Assembly: GCA_963576565.1 (NCBI GenBank)
Contig: CAUYVT010000041.1
Span: forward strand, 129,501 to 193,500
DNA: 64,000 nt
Direction: 5' to 3'
Source of the DNA: Aspidapion aeneum
Taxonomy: Eukaryota > Arthropoda > Insecta > Coleoptera > Brentidae
Positions within the stretch are counted from its first letter, which is position 1; every line of letters begins with the position of its first letter. The notes below the pieces were generated by a model. That model saw nothing but the letters and a program-made list of their open reading frames with translations, did not search any database and had not been told where the DNA came from. Shown here piece by piece: positions 11,210 through 22,059 of this stretch. Both the position numbers and the translations under genes were made by a program.

Positions 11210-11730
11210 TTTCAGTATTTAACAGAATCACAAAACACTAAATTAAGAAAATTTAGACAAAACTACGCCCGGAAATAACTGAACACCACGTTCAAAGCTC
11301 CAATAAGTACAATATCAATTATTTACATATCGAGATCCAAAGGCGTGACGTCACAACCAATGGCAGCGCGTTTTAAGAACAGATCAAGTTATTCAAATTT
11401 CAAGCCTTTATTTCTCAGTTAATTTAATTGTTATTGGAATTTTTCTTTTTCTAGGAAGTTTCTTATGATAATACCTTACGATTTTAATTGTTTTTAAAGG
11501 ATTCAATTTTTTGGGTTCCCTATTGAGAGCCCTCGGAGAGGGCGTCCGCGTGCCATGCATGCCTTGCACGTCTACTTTACCGCGCCCTTAAGCAGAATGC
11601 TACCAGGTCAGCAGATTGAATAAAATATTTTATTTCAATTTTTTTTGTGCGGCGGCTTTTGAAAATGATGCTTTCTCAGATCTTTGTCGCGCATTAAAAA
11701 AAACACTCAAACATATTGGTTTTGTTTTTT

Positions 11731-13223
11731 ACCCAACTGCAGTAATGTGTTTCGATTCTTGTATGTATGTAAGTAAATATGTATGTTTGTGTCACGCTAG
11801 AGACAAAACGGCTAAACCGATTTTGACAAAAAAGGTGTCGTTGAATTGCTACTGATCCCGAAGGTGTTACAGGCTATATTTTTTTAAACAGGAAGCAACG
11901 TGGCGGTCTTCAGACGCCATTTTGTCACATTATGTAGGCTTTAAGGCATACAAATTATCTAAATTTCAGGCGATTTTATTGAATCTCCTTTGATTACCCC
12001 TTGCAAATGTCCTCTAATTTGCTGTAGTTACTTTGTAGTCCTCCCTGCTCACACCCATCTCCGCTCCTGTCATTCCCCCCACCCTATTCAAAAACCATGT
12101 TCGCATAATTTTATCAAATATAGAGGGATTTCCAAAATTCTTTCTGCATGTGATTTCAGATTTTTTTCCAACACCATTTTACTAGTTTCCCCTTCCCCCC
12201 ACCGCTTCTCCCTCTCCCCTCCCCGCCATCCTTATTAGTAATAGTTATAGCTATAACTTTCACAAATATAAAGCGATTTCAAAAGTTCTTTCTGCACACG
12301 CTTGAAGACTTTTTTCCAACATCATTTTACTAGTTTCCCTCTTCCTCTCCCTCTCTTCTCCCCACCCTCCTTATTAGTAATAGTTGTATATATTTATACC
12401 TTTCACAAATTTAGAGCCATTTTGAAAATTCTTTCGGCTCTCGCTTTAAGATTTTTTTCGACATCATTTTACTAGTTCCCTCCTCCCTCTCACCTCCCCC
12501 ATCATCACTCAATGGAAGGTAACACGTGTAAAAATGTACAAGTACACGGTAAAAAAAAATTAAAGTAAAATAATTTGTGCTTTCCTATTCACCAAGAAAA
12601 TATTTTCTTGATACAGCACCAAAAATGTCTTGCCTCTTTATTTTATTGTAAAACAGAAATTGTTTTATTATACATTGGAACTAAGGCACCGTTTTCTCTG
12701 GAAGCAAAATATTACTTATATGAAGACAATTTGTATTGTTAGAAAATGGAGTATACTGAAACAGAACAATTAAAGAAGAAAAACAAAGTCTCACTTCAAG
12801 ATTAAATGCTGCGTTAAACTAAAAAGAAACATTTTAATTCAAAACAAATTGTTTTAAGGTAAAATAATTAATTCCAGAGAAGAACGTGCTTTCATTGTAG
12901 ACAAAAATTTTTACCGTGTACTTTTTTGATAAAGCTAAATGAATTGTAAATGCATAGTGCTTTTGATAATGCTGAATAAGAATTTAACCTAAAACTTGGA
13001 AGTAAAAAAAAAATAATAAAAAAAACACCCAACTGCTAAATTTACTTGTAACTACTAGTGGCAGTTGGGTACAAAATTACCCAATAACCTGATTCATGAA
13101 AATACTAAACTGTATAATTTCGTAAGTGTACTAAAAGTTGAAGCATGTCGTATACTATAGGTATACCTATCAATTTTGTCCTCAACTGCGACTAGTACTT
13201 ACAAGTAAATTTAGCAGTTGGGT
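11731..13223 (+). mobile_element. CCCAACTGC-ended repeat, copy A
   Basis: Bounded by 'acccaactgcag' (11731) and 'gcagttgggt' (to 13223). Near the 5' end is 'cacgctagagacaaaacggctaaaccgattttgac'-type sequence (11793-11830). A ~145-bp module with 'ttactagtt' followed by C/T-rich sequence and 'attagtaatagtt' is repeated three times (marks at 12179, 12327, 12469). The 3' part has a local inverted repeat (13026-13080 against 13170-13223). Two related copies exist at 18613-19607 (inverted) and 37477-38267. A 374-bp MITE (12545-12918) is inserted in this copy. No transposase is present. Confidence 0.8.
12545..12918. mobile_element. TA-flanked MITE (374 bp) inside copy A
   Basis: Ends 'cacggtaaaaa' and 'tttttaccgtg' are perfect inverted repeats, flanked by TA on both sides (or by a 4-bp gtac, which also fits). 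Comparison with the related copy at 37477-38267, which lacks this block between 'ctacacgta' and 'ctttttggtaaagc', shows the insertion is clean. A TA duplication suggests Tc1/mariner; there is no coding capacity. Confidence 0.82.
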
Positions 13224-14767
13224 GTTTTTTTTATTAAAATTTTTTTTTAACTTTTATATCACGCACGCTCTGCCAGAGGTTAACATTACCACTATATTTT
13301 TAATAGTTTTGAATACTTATTGAATGCCTTAATAAACCGTCTAAAATTTCAAAAATATATCAAATAGTTTTTGAGATATTTGCCTACCAAGTTACCATAA
13401 AGCGATAAAAAAGTAACTAAGGAAAATAAAATAAGAAATAATAGTCACTGCAAAATATTTATTTGTTTCTTCGACGCATTTCGGGATATTTAGTTTTTTA
13501 TCAAAAACGTACATAAAAAAAGGTTGCTACATTGGAGGCAAACATCTCAAAAACTAATCGATAAATTTTCGAATTTTAACACAGTTGTAAAGACATTAAA
13601 GAGACGTTTCATACGCAAAATAAAGTTGTAAAGTTTACTTTTCGCAGGAAATGCGTTCTACAAAAACAAAATCGACGCGTTTTTCCAAAAACGTACGACA
13701 AATAAACGTAAAAGTCAATGTAGCCTTAAAAAAAATCATCCTGTATATTAAGAAAATGTAGAACAAAGGAAACATTACAAAAAAGCCAAAGAGATTCACT
13801 TCTTTTTTTTAGGTAGGTAAAACTAGTTTAAAAATTTGATCGGAGTAGTTTGCTGTAGCAGCACGACGACGTCACCTTACGTCACAAACCAGAATCCCGC
13901 TTCGCAGGAATGTGCATACAATGCTGCGTCGAATGTAGGTCACAGCCAGCTGGGCAACAACACCAGCGATGTTGCCAGTTGCTTCTTTGTTTATTTGGAT
14001 TTAGGAAATTTCGTGGGTCTAATTTACTGCACCAATCAAAATAAACGATAAGAATTATTGATTGGAGATTCTGAAAAATCACAGTTGCTTTATTTTAGGT
14101 TTCAAATTTCTTAATTCTTTGCTTTAGTCAATAAATCTAATAACTAGAGATTTGAGATTGAGATATGTAATTTTTGGCATCAAGTTCTGATGATTTATAA
14201 AACATACCCTTGCTTATTATAATATGGGCGACTAATATTAATACCAATAAAAGGGAAAAATGCTACAATTTATTCTAAATAAGACGGAAATAATTCATTT
14301 AATACAAAAAAATTACTTGGTGATATTATATTTTCCACAAATCACCCGTCCACAACTTATAAATAGGTATTTCATATATTGTCTCCAAATATTTTGACAT
14401 ATCACTCAAAGTGTACGCCATTTTTTTACAAGTATAAACTTTTTTACTGAAGAATGTTTTTCAATCAGCGAAAATTTTGTAAACTAAACATGTCAGACTT
14501 AAAACTTGTATGTGTTACCAAAATTAAGCTAGTAAGATACTTATATTTGATTTTTTGTTGGAATGATAATATTTTTTTTTCGGTCTGTAACATGAGTTTT
14601 TGCCATCTTACTTACCCAAAATCTATACAATGTGTTATAATATGACTAAAAGAAGATGGCTAGTAGAAAACTAAATAGAAATAACACCGAGAATTTTAGT
14701 TAGGTACATTAAAATAACTAGCAAAATATTTCTGAAAAACACATTTTAGAGATTTTAGTTAGGTATT
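13224..14767. other. Non-coding stretch with a small GC-richer island
   Basis: Mostly AT-rich. A segment at ~13855-13995 is clearly richer in G and C and holds 'gacgtcaccttacgtcac' and 'ccagctgggcaacaacacc'; it could be part of a promoter or of another element of the 9917-11520 type, but no ORF, donor or TIR supports this. 13330-13720 has the 'tttttgagatatttgcc' style common in insect repeats, ending 'atcctgtatatt'. Confidence 0.45.
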
Positions 14768-15296
14768 TTTTGTGATTTGCAGTTCTTTCGCCGCAACCCC
14801 AAACCGCGTAATCCAAATCTGCAAAAACCAAAACCGCGCAAAACCTGAATCGAGCAGTTTAATATGTTAAAACCTAAAATAGCGCCAGCACAAAACCGCC
14901 CTACAAACAAAAATCGCGCACCCTATATAATTCGACTAAGTCATCATCAAACCTATATGGTTCGGCTAAAAGGTCTAGTCCAAACATATTCTTTTGAAAA
15001 CATACTCCCCTGACCTCTTTCCCAGGATCCGAGAGAGTGTGAAACCTAACCTTTATCAATTGATCGCCTACGTATCCTAACCTTGTCAATAAAGAATAGG
15101 GGCATTCACTGACTAGGTTAGAATACGTTGGTAATCAATTGACAAAAGCTAGGATTCCCACTCTCTAGGACCCCGGGAAAAAATTCTTCCAAATGTTACG
15201 GTAATTTCGTATATTGCGCGCTGTTTGTTGCGTGGTTTTGGGCTGGCGCGGGTTTGGGTTTCGCGGTTTGGACTTACGGCGAAAAGGCCACAAATT
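14768..15296. repeat. Foldback element (~530 bp) with long imperfect arms
   Basis: The inner arms 15021-15082 and 15116-15177 are inverted copies (cccaggatccgagagagtg against its mirror ending accccggg). The outer parts also mirror: 'tttgtg...ttcgccg..a..ccaaaccgcg' at 14768-14815 against 'cgcggtttggacttacggcga...cacaaa' at 15262-15294. The centre is near 15099. A (TA)n run follows at ~15305-15338. Small ORFs here are shadows of the palindrome. Confidence 0.8.
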
Positions 15297-15767
15297 ATTT
15301 CGAGTATATATATATATATATATATATAAATATATATAACTGATTAAAATAAGCATAATCTAAAAAATAATTTGGTATTTTACGCAAGTCATATCTTAAA
15401 AACTACTTAAAATTAAAAAAAAAGGTTTAAAATTAAACTGAACTTTTCAATTTCACAAAATAATATCAGGTACTTTAAGTGTTACAGACAGAGACATCAT
15501 CGTTACAGACGAGTCACATATTAAAAAACACACAATTTAAGGTGCAAAGGAAGAGTTAAAGTTTATATTACTCGTCTTTTGAATTACATTAAAAATTAAT
15601 TTTATTTAAGTAAAAAAAGCACTATAGGTAATGTGAAAAAAGATAAGAATTTTAAACGTCAATTTTAGCACCCGTAAATAAAAAAGACAAACATTTTTTG
15701 GTGGCTAAGCGGGTATAGAAAGGTTTTGTTTCTCTCGTATTTTTCCGTGGGCAGGTCGAAAGCTGTA

Positions 15768-16408
15768 CAGGGTGACCCATTTATGATGGTATTGAATGGG
15801 AAACTCACTTATTATAAAAGATAGAAGATTGGGGATTTCACATTACTGTCCTCAAATTTTAAGACAAGAAAAAATATGTCAAACGTTTTATTCTAGCCCT
15901 TGTAATTTTGAAGCTACGAGGGAAAATTAAAAAATTCGGAATCCCAGAAATTCATTATTAGGGCAGATATTTCAATTCTGTTAAAACTTGTTTAAAGAAG
16001 GTTGATTCTGTCAATAAAATGACATTGTCAAATTTTTGGTCCGTCGAGTCAAATACGAGATTTAAAAAAAAAATTCAGAAAAAAAATACGGACCTGGATT
16101 TAAAAAAAATTATAGATAGGGGTTAATTGGGGACCCAATGTGTAACACAAAATAAAAAAAAATCTGGGTCCGTATTTATCTTTTTTTTTCTGAAATCTCA
16201 TTTTATTGAAAGGATCAACCTTCTGTAGAGAATTTTTCACAAAATTGAAATATATGCACTGATAACCAAGATATTACCTATTTTTAGAATTTCGAATTAT
16301 TGAATTTTCCCTCGTAGTTCTAAAACTACAAGATCTGAAAAAACTATTATAATATTTTTTTGGGTCTGTGAGTTCCCCGTTCAATACAATCAAAAATGGG
16401 ACACCCTT
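15768..16408. repeat. Palindromic MITE (~640 bp), TA-flanked
   Basis: Left end 'cagggtgacccat' and right end 'atgggacaccctt' are inverted repeats flanked by TA (15766-15767, 16409-16410). The mirror continues inward: 'gtattgaatgggaaactcac' against 'gtgagttccccgttcaatac', 'ctacgagggaaaatt' against 'aattttccctcgtag', 'gaaggttgattctgtcaata' against 'attgaaaggatcaaccttc'. The centre is near 16100. The TA duplication suggests a Tc1/mariner-related non-autonomous foldback. Confidence 0.82.
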
Positions 16409-17831
16409 TACACCCACGGGTGTCCAAGATCTAATGGACACCCTTCGTCCTTCAACACTCTTTTAAAGCCAGAGGATGCCATATAAATCGCATATATTGG
16501 TAAGAGAGATGAAAAATATTGCCTGCGATACCGTGTACTTTTCACACAAGTGGCGACATCTACCAAATACAAAAGAAACTACCATAAATGACACCCACGA
16601 CCGTGCCATAATTTGTCGCTCAGGTCGACACTATTCCATAACAGATAAAAATTGTAAAATTTTCAAAAACAAGTTTTTAAAAATTATGTTCCTATTTTTG
16701 CACATGCCTAATTAAGACTGCTTCTCTCAAATTATGATTATTATAGATATAAAAAGGGTAAAGAAATTGATGTTTGTAAATTTTGTTTGTTTTAATAAAA
16801 ATGATAAAAATAAAACATAATATATATAATATAGCAAACATATCGTCTAATTACAAAAGAATGTGGTTTTATTAAAAAAAAAAATTAAAAAAATTCCCTT
16901 GAAACTATTTTTTAATTACTGATCCCAAAAGGGGAACGGTAACGTTTAAATGGCTAAAATTTATTTATTGGTTTTTAAGTTATCGTGTCTCAGACAGACA
17001 GACAGACGTCATCCCAAGTTTTGATAGTTTGGTGATTTTTAACCCAAATTTAATTTGAGTAAAAATAAAAATGTTTTTTTTGATGTTCCAGTAGCCTTTC
17101 ATAACCATGGATGGCTAAAAAACAGGTCAACCAAGCATATTTTTCAGTAAATTTTACATATATTTGTCATGTAAACATCATCTTGGGCAAAAATCGAGGT
17201 CAAAAACATGAGAAATAAAAATAAACTATTTTTCAGTAATCAATAGTCAAGTAATATTATTAAAAATACAACTGTTTAAAATTAATAAAATTTTTGGTAT
17301 AATTAGGCGACACTGGAATTTTTCAGAAATTGAAAGAAAAATGTAGGGAACATTAGTGAACAATAGAAAACAAAAATAAATTTAGAAAACGAAAAGCCTA
17401 ACCAAATTTTAGTTACTACTAGTTTTAAGCTGTTCCAGTGAAAAAAATTGGAATTCCCCATACCTCTACCCTCTACTACTTATCACTACTAAATATTATA
17501 TTATTTTTGAGCCCTAAATAATTCGGGGGGGAACAAATCAACAAACAGACAGAAATATTGAGACAATAAATTGTAGATAGCAATTTTTGAATTCTTCATA
17601 ATAATAATTTCATTAAAACCAACAAATCAGATAAAGTTTGAATATATTAAAAATAACCTTCTTTCACCTTTTAGTGAGCCTCATAACGTGAAATATTAAA
17701 AAATTTATTGAAGAAAACTATTTTTCTTTTTTGTCTAATTTTTTACTATTCCCAGCCGTGTGTTTGTCTCTCTATATGCACCATAAAAAGTTAAGAAATC
17801 ACCAAAATGATTTTAATAAAAATAATGTAAA
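16409..17831. other. Non-coding stretch, one short unassigned ORF
   Basis: A 79-codon ORF at 16476-16715 (with 'SHKWRHLPNTKET') has no recognisable domain and is not proposed as a gene. At ~16960-17025 a 'tttttaagttatcgtgtct' followed by three CAGA units is a diverged relative of the box found in other repeats of this window. The rest is AT-rich without visible structure. Confidence 0.45.
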
Positions 17832-17872
17832 CAAGTGAAATTAAAGAAAGAAAAATAAGAAAAAAGTTTTTC

Positions 17873-17940
17873 TGCTTCGGCCGGGACTCGAACCCGGCCG
17901 GGACTCTAACCCGGAATCTCTTGCTCTATACGCATACCTT
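17873..17940 (-). repeat. tRNA-like sequence with duplicated T arm (left half of inverted pair)
   Basis: Read on the minus strand: 'gcgtatagagcaagagattccggg', then two consecutive T-arm-like blocks ('gagtcccggcc' and 'gttcgagtcccggcc') and 'gaagca'. The anticodon-stem and T-arm region matches the full tRNA-like sequence at 18073-18145, but the 5' acceptor and D-arm part is not recognisable. Beyond the discriminator both copies share ~42 nt (17832-17872 here), so they form one inverted-repeat pair. Confidence 0.7.
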
Positions 17941-18072
17941 TGATAGTGGAAAGGAAGAATTATAGAAGTCAGTTTAATGATTTGGTCGAGTTAATACCCT
18001 AAGAGTTTCTCGTTCTGGTATTGAGACACCGCACACCTGCATAGATGAAAGTTTTCCGAAAATTTATGTATG

Positions 18073-18145
18073 GCTTCGGTAGTTCAATGTTTAAAACGTT
18101 TGCGTACAGAGCAAAAGATTCCGGATTCGAGTCCCGGCCGAAGCA
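18073..18145 (+). repeat. tRNA-like 73-mer, probably a SINE head or tRNA pseudogene
   Basis: Folds as a cloverleaf: acceptor GCTTCGG/CCGAAGC (7 perfect pairs) with discriminator A; D arm GTTC..AAAC (one mismatch); anticodon stem TTTGC/GCAAA (perfect) with 7-nt loop GTACAGA; T arm CCGGA/CCCGG (one mismatch) with loop TTCGAGT. The loop puts ACA at the anticodon, which is unusual (cysteine tRNAs use GCA), so a working tRNA is unlikely. It continues into 'gaaaaactttttttcttat' and, to 18187, mirrors 17832-17872. No pol III terminator follows immediately except the T-run at 18152. Confidence 0.7.
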
Positions 18146-18187
18146 GAAAAACTTTTTTTCTTATTTTTCTTTCTTTCATTTCACTTG

Positions 18188-18612
18188 TTGTTTATAGTTT
18201 TAGGTCCTTGCATTATTTGCAATTTGGTATTTGAGAAAAATATATGTGTTGAAACAAATAGGAACTTTTATTTAAATTTATCTACTATGAGAAATCCTAA
18301 AAAAAACATTTAGTGGAAAGTGTCTTACTACCAGACATAATATCTATAATCAGACAAAGCCTCTAGCCTAAAATTTACCGCCTTGAAATCGATATTTTCG
18401 TATGGATAGCAAGGTTATAGCGTTGTTTGATGGAACGGATAGGTAGTTTTAGATAAACTAAGTTTGAAGGAAGTTCTTTTAAATCTGTCAAGATTTTGAT
18501 AAAAAATCGTTTACTAGATAATTTTTGTTGCATGTTTAATATATCATTACATGCCAGAGTTTTCCCTTTAAAAATAATAAATATAATTTAAATAAAAATT
18601 AATTAAAAAAAT
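18188..18612. other. Non-coding stretch
   Basis: AT-rich with no coding or repeat signal that I can pair with anything else in the window. Confidence 0.45.
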
Positions 18613-19607
18613 ACCCAACTGCTAAATTTACTTGTAAGTACTAGTCGCAGTTGAGTACAAAATTGATAGGTATACCTATAATGAAAGACATGCTTCAACT
18701 TTTAGTTTTGACACAGCCTACCTGTTGTTGGGTAGGCTGCGGTTTTGATGCCCAAAGCGCACTTACGAAATTATATAGTTTTGTATTTTCATGAATCAGG
18801 TTATTGGGTAATTTTGTACCCAACTGCGACGAGGAGTAAGTAGCCTTATAAAAATCACTATGCATTTACAATTCATTTAGCTTTACCAAAAAGTACGTGT
18901 AGATTTTCTACGGATGCGAACAGTGTTACCTTCCATTGAGTCAAGATGGGGGAGTAGAGAGGGAGGAGGGAACTAGTAAAATGGTGTCGAAAAAAATCTT
19001 AAAGCGTGTGCCGAGGGAATTTTTGAATTCGCTCCAAATTTGTGAAAGGTATAACTACAACTATTACTAATAAGGATGGTGGGGAGAAGAGAGGGCGAGG
19101 AGAGGCAAAACTAGTAAAACGATGTTGGAAAAAAGTCTTCAAACGTGTGCAGAAAGAACTATTAAAATCGCTTTATATTTGTGAAAGTTATAGATATAAC
19201 TATTACTAATAAGGATGGCGTGGTTGAGAGAGGGTGAGGCGGGGCAAAGGCGGGGGGGCGAACTAGTAACATGGTATTAAAAAAAATCTGAAAGCGTATG
19301 CAGATAGAATTTTTGAAGTCGCTCTATATTTGATACAATTATGCGAATTAGGTTTTTGAATAGGGTGGGGGGAATGACAGGAGGGGAGATGGGTGGGAGC
19401 AGGGAGGACTACATCATGTAACAAAATGGTGTCTGAAGACCGCCATGTTGATTTCTGTTTAAAAAAATACAGCCTATAGCACCTTCGGGAACAGTAGCAA
19501 TTCAACGACACCTCTTTTGTCAAAATCGGTTCAGCCGTTTACCCTCTAGCGTGACACAAACATACATATTTACATACATACAACAATTCGCCGTGCTGCA
19601 GTTGGGT
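18613..19607 (-). mobile_element. CCCAACTGC-ended repeat, copy B (inverted)
   Basis: Reverse-oriented relative of 11731-13223: begins 'acccaactgctaaatttactt' and ends 'ctgcagttgggt'. The ~145-bp module is present three times (marks 'aactagtaa' at 18971, 19109, 19261). The sequence near 19515-19575 is the inverted form of the 'aaccgattttgac...cacgctagag...aaacatacatattta' 5' region. It lacks the 374-bp MITE seen in copy A. Confidence 0.8.
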
Positions 19608-19879
19608 AAAACAATCTTTTTATCAGTTTTTGGGCAATTTTGTAAGACATTTTATGAGCGAGTTTACCTTTGTACGATATGTATTAAGCTTGCAATTAAA
19701 ATAATTTTGTATTGTAGCTTGTGCTCCACCTTCAGACAGCATGTGGGTTCCACAATCAGACATGTAGATTTAGTTTATAATAATTTCGTACTAAGTATAT
19801 AGCTGAAGTATTGTTAGAAAAGGATAAGGAATATAAAGTTAAATTTTTGAGGTCATCACGTGAAGGAACCACAAAGCGA

Positions 19880-21620
19880 TAACAATCATATTTTTGGTTT
19901 GCAGTAAAATTTTTAACCTGCCGACGGTCGCACAACCAGAGAGCCTTAGTGATCTTAGACCAATAAGTATTCTTCCAGTAATGTTAAAAATTTTAGAAAA
20001 AGTTATAACAATCAAATAAGACGACACCTGGAAGAATATGAAATAATACATCCAGACCAATCTGGGTTCAGGACGGGCTATAGTTGTGTTACGACATTAC
20101 TTGACATAACTGATGACATCGTTTAAGCGTCAGACCGGGGTGACCCCACAGCACTGATATTGTTGGACTTCTCAAAGGCGTTTGATAGACTAAGCCATGG
20201 GCTTCTTTTCTCTATTCTACATTTTGCCGGCTTCTCTAATAATGCTATAAATTTACTTAAAAATCAATTAAGAGATAGATCGCAATTTGTGGAAACGAAG
20301 CAGGGACGCTCACAAAAATTAAGAACTACTAGCGGAGTTCCTCAGGGCTCGATTCTCTCACCCATTCTTTTCAACTTATATACAACACAAATAACAGAAT
20401 GCATCCAACATTGTTCATCAAAAAGATACTGCGATGACACTCAAACAAAAAAATCACATAAACATCAAAACTATAAACTCGCAGAAAAAGAATTAAATAA
20501 GGACTTCCAAAAGCTAATTGATTCATCTGAAGAGCACAACTTAATTATTAACCCTAAAAAATCTAATGTCTTAATATTTGGCAAAAAACGAGTGAATCAA
20601 TTAAATATTAAAATTACCGACCAAATATTTGATACTGTAAATACAGCAAAAAGCTTGGGTTTATACTTTGACGAAAAATTGAGATTTAAACCACATGTCA
20701 CTAAGTGTCTTCAACGAGCCTATTACAACTTTAAATGCTTTACCCAAGCCTTGCCAAAAAATCCTAAAATTAAATTAACTGACACCCTCGTCTTAAGTCA
20801 CTTTAACTATGCTAGTGCTGTCTACGACCCCTGTCTCGACGCAGTGGATACACAACGAATCCAAAAAGTCCAGAGGTCCTGCCTTAGATATATTTCTGAT
20901 TTAAGAAAATATGACAGGGTGACATATAAACTAAAAGAAGCCAAATGGTTATCAATGAAACAAGGAAGAATATTGCACTCACTTTGTCTGTTTCATAAAA
21001 TTATCCAGAATAAACAACCTCCTTATCTTTACAATAAAATCAAATTTAGATCTGACAAATACTCCCTTGAATCAAGATTTCAAAATCACATAATAATGCC
21101 TGCTCATCGTACCACTTTATTTGAAAGGAGTTTTAATATAATATTTGTAAAGTATATAATTCAGTGCCAAAAAAAGCCAAATTACATAAACCATTACAAT
21201 TTAAAAAGTTTCTGAAAAATAACCTATTTAACACCAGGAACTAACAATTCTTTCTCACTTAGTTAAAACTTTTGCACTTTCACAGTAGCTGTTTACTTTT
21301 TTAAATTTTACTATTTATAGACCCCCTGATTCACAATGTGTATAAAAACCTATTTCTACAAATATCTATACTATAAGTTTGTTGTATAAATGTTATGTCC
21401 CTACATGTCCTTTACTTAGTTTTATATAGACTTTTTCCTTTTTCTTGTTCCGCTTTGTTCAAAAAGTTATTAAATAAAACTCTACTAGGGGTTAAACTTG
21501 GATCAATTATGTAATTGTTTTTAACTCATTTTTGCAACTGCTTATATGCTAATTTAAACTTTGTAAACCGCTATTTATTTTTGTTGCAAATAAAGATATT
21601 ATTTATTTATTTATTTATAC
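19880..21620 (+). pseudogene. CR1/Jockey-like LINE, 5'-truncated, with long RT ORF
   Basis: From ~19915 an RT frame reads 'LSDLRPISILPVMLKILEK', breaks near 20018, continues 'HPDQSGFRTGYSC', has a TAA near 20126 and then stays open for 351 codons (20160-21215): 'LDFSKAFDRLSHGLL', 'SGVPQGSILSPILFNLY', and the catalytic box reads 'YCDDTQ' instead of the usual Y/F-ADD-T. The C-terminal part has 'LSHFNYASAVYDPCLD' and 'IQKVQRSCLRYI', normal for this clade. Endonuclease and ORF1 are missing. The 3' end is 'aataaagatatt' followed by (ATTT)n at ~21596-21618, a typical LINE tail. Two breaks and the altered catalytic box argue against activity. Confidence 0.88.
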
Positions 21621-22059
21621 GTTCGTCAAAACAGTGCTGCAACTTTTGTAGGAGAGATTTGATTATTTTTTAAAAGTTTTGTTTTGTATTGCCCTTCCTA
21701 TGATTTATCATTTATATTTGACCATAAAAATTTTTGGTAGTCGATCACTTAAATGTTTAATAAGAACTTGTTTAGGTTTATGTAATAATATTAATTTTTT
21801 GTTTTGATTGTGGAACACTTTCCCTTAATAGTTAAACAAATACAATAATACTTAAGACGTGTCCAGCTCAAGACTGGATAATATAATTTTTTTGCAGGAA
21901 ATCTTGTAAATTGTATGGTAAGTACTAGAGAGAGAACCGAACCGAACCGAGCCCAGTCAAATCAGGTAGAAACAAAGAAACTATGTTATAGCTGCATTCC
22001 CATAAATTCTCTCGAAAAATCATCAATGAGCTTCACTATACCATATGCGGATTTTATGT
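21621..22059. other. Non-coding stretch
   Basis: No coding signal. A short 'gaaccgaaccgaaccgag' repeat is at ~21935. The right end merges into the transposase remnant. Confidence 0.4.

Larger units (their letters stand above)
9917..11520 (-). mobile_element. Symmetrical ~1.6-kb DNA element with short TIRs and a first exon
   Basis: Ends are GGGAAC (9917) and GTTCCC (to 11520), each next to TA (possible TA duplication at 9915-9916 and 11521-11522). The palindrome GTGACGTCAC sits 167 bp inside the left end (10084-10093) and 166 bp inside the right end (11345-11354), and the bases around it (cgcggcagcc... / ...ggcagcgcg) are also mirrored. A plausible first coding exon lies on the minus strand (11079-11209), and a hairpin-ended repeat plus a (TA)n run (10332-~11030) lie downstream, where an intron would be. 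Most of the coding part is missing. The superfamily is unknown. Confidence 0.55.

Noticed and set aside
13138..13323. 61-codon hydrophobic ORF
   Set aside because: Spans the end of a CCCAACTGC-family copy and AT-rich flank; no independent support.
13855..13995. GC-richer island as a host promoter or first exon
   Set aside because: CRE-like words are present, but there is no ORF, donor or paired end to support a gene.
16476..16715. 79-codon ORF in a non-repetitive stretch
   Set aside because: No domain, no splice signals, ordinary chance length for this composition; noted only in the stretch description.
18073..18145. Functional tRNA gene
   Set aside because: The cloverleaf is good but the anticodon ACA is abnormal, D and T stems each have a mismatch, and an inverted repeat-type copy lies 130 bp away; a SINE head or pseudogene is more likely.
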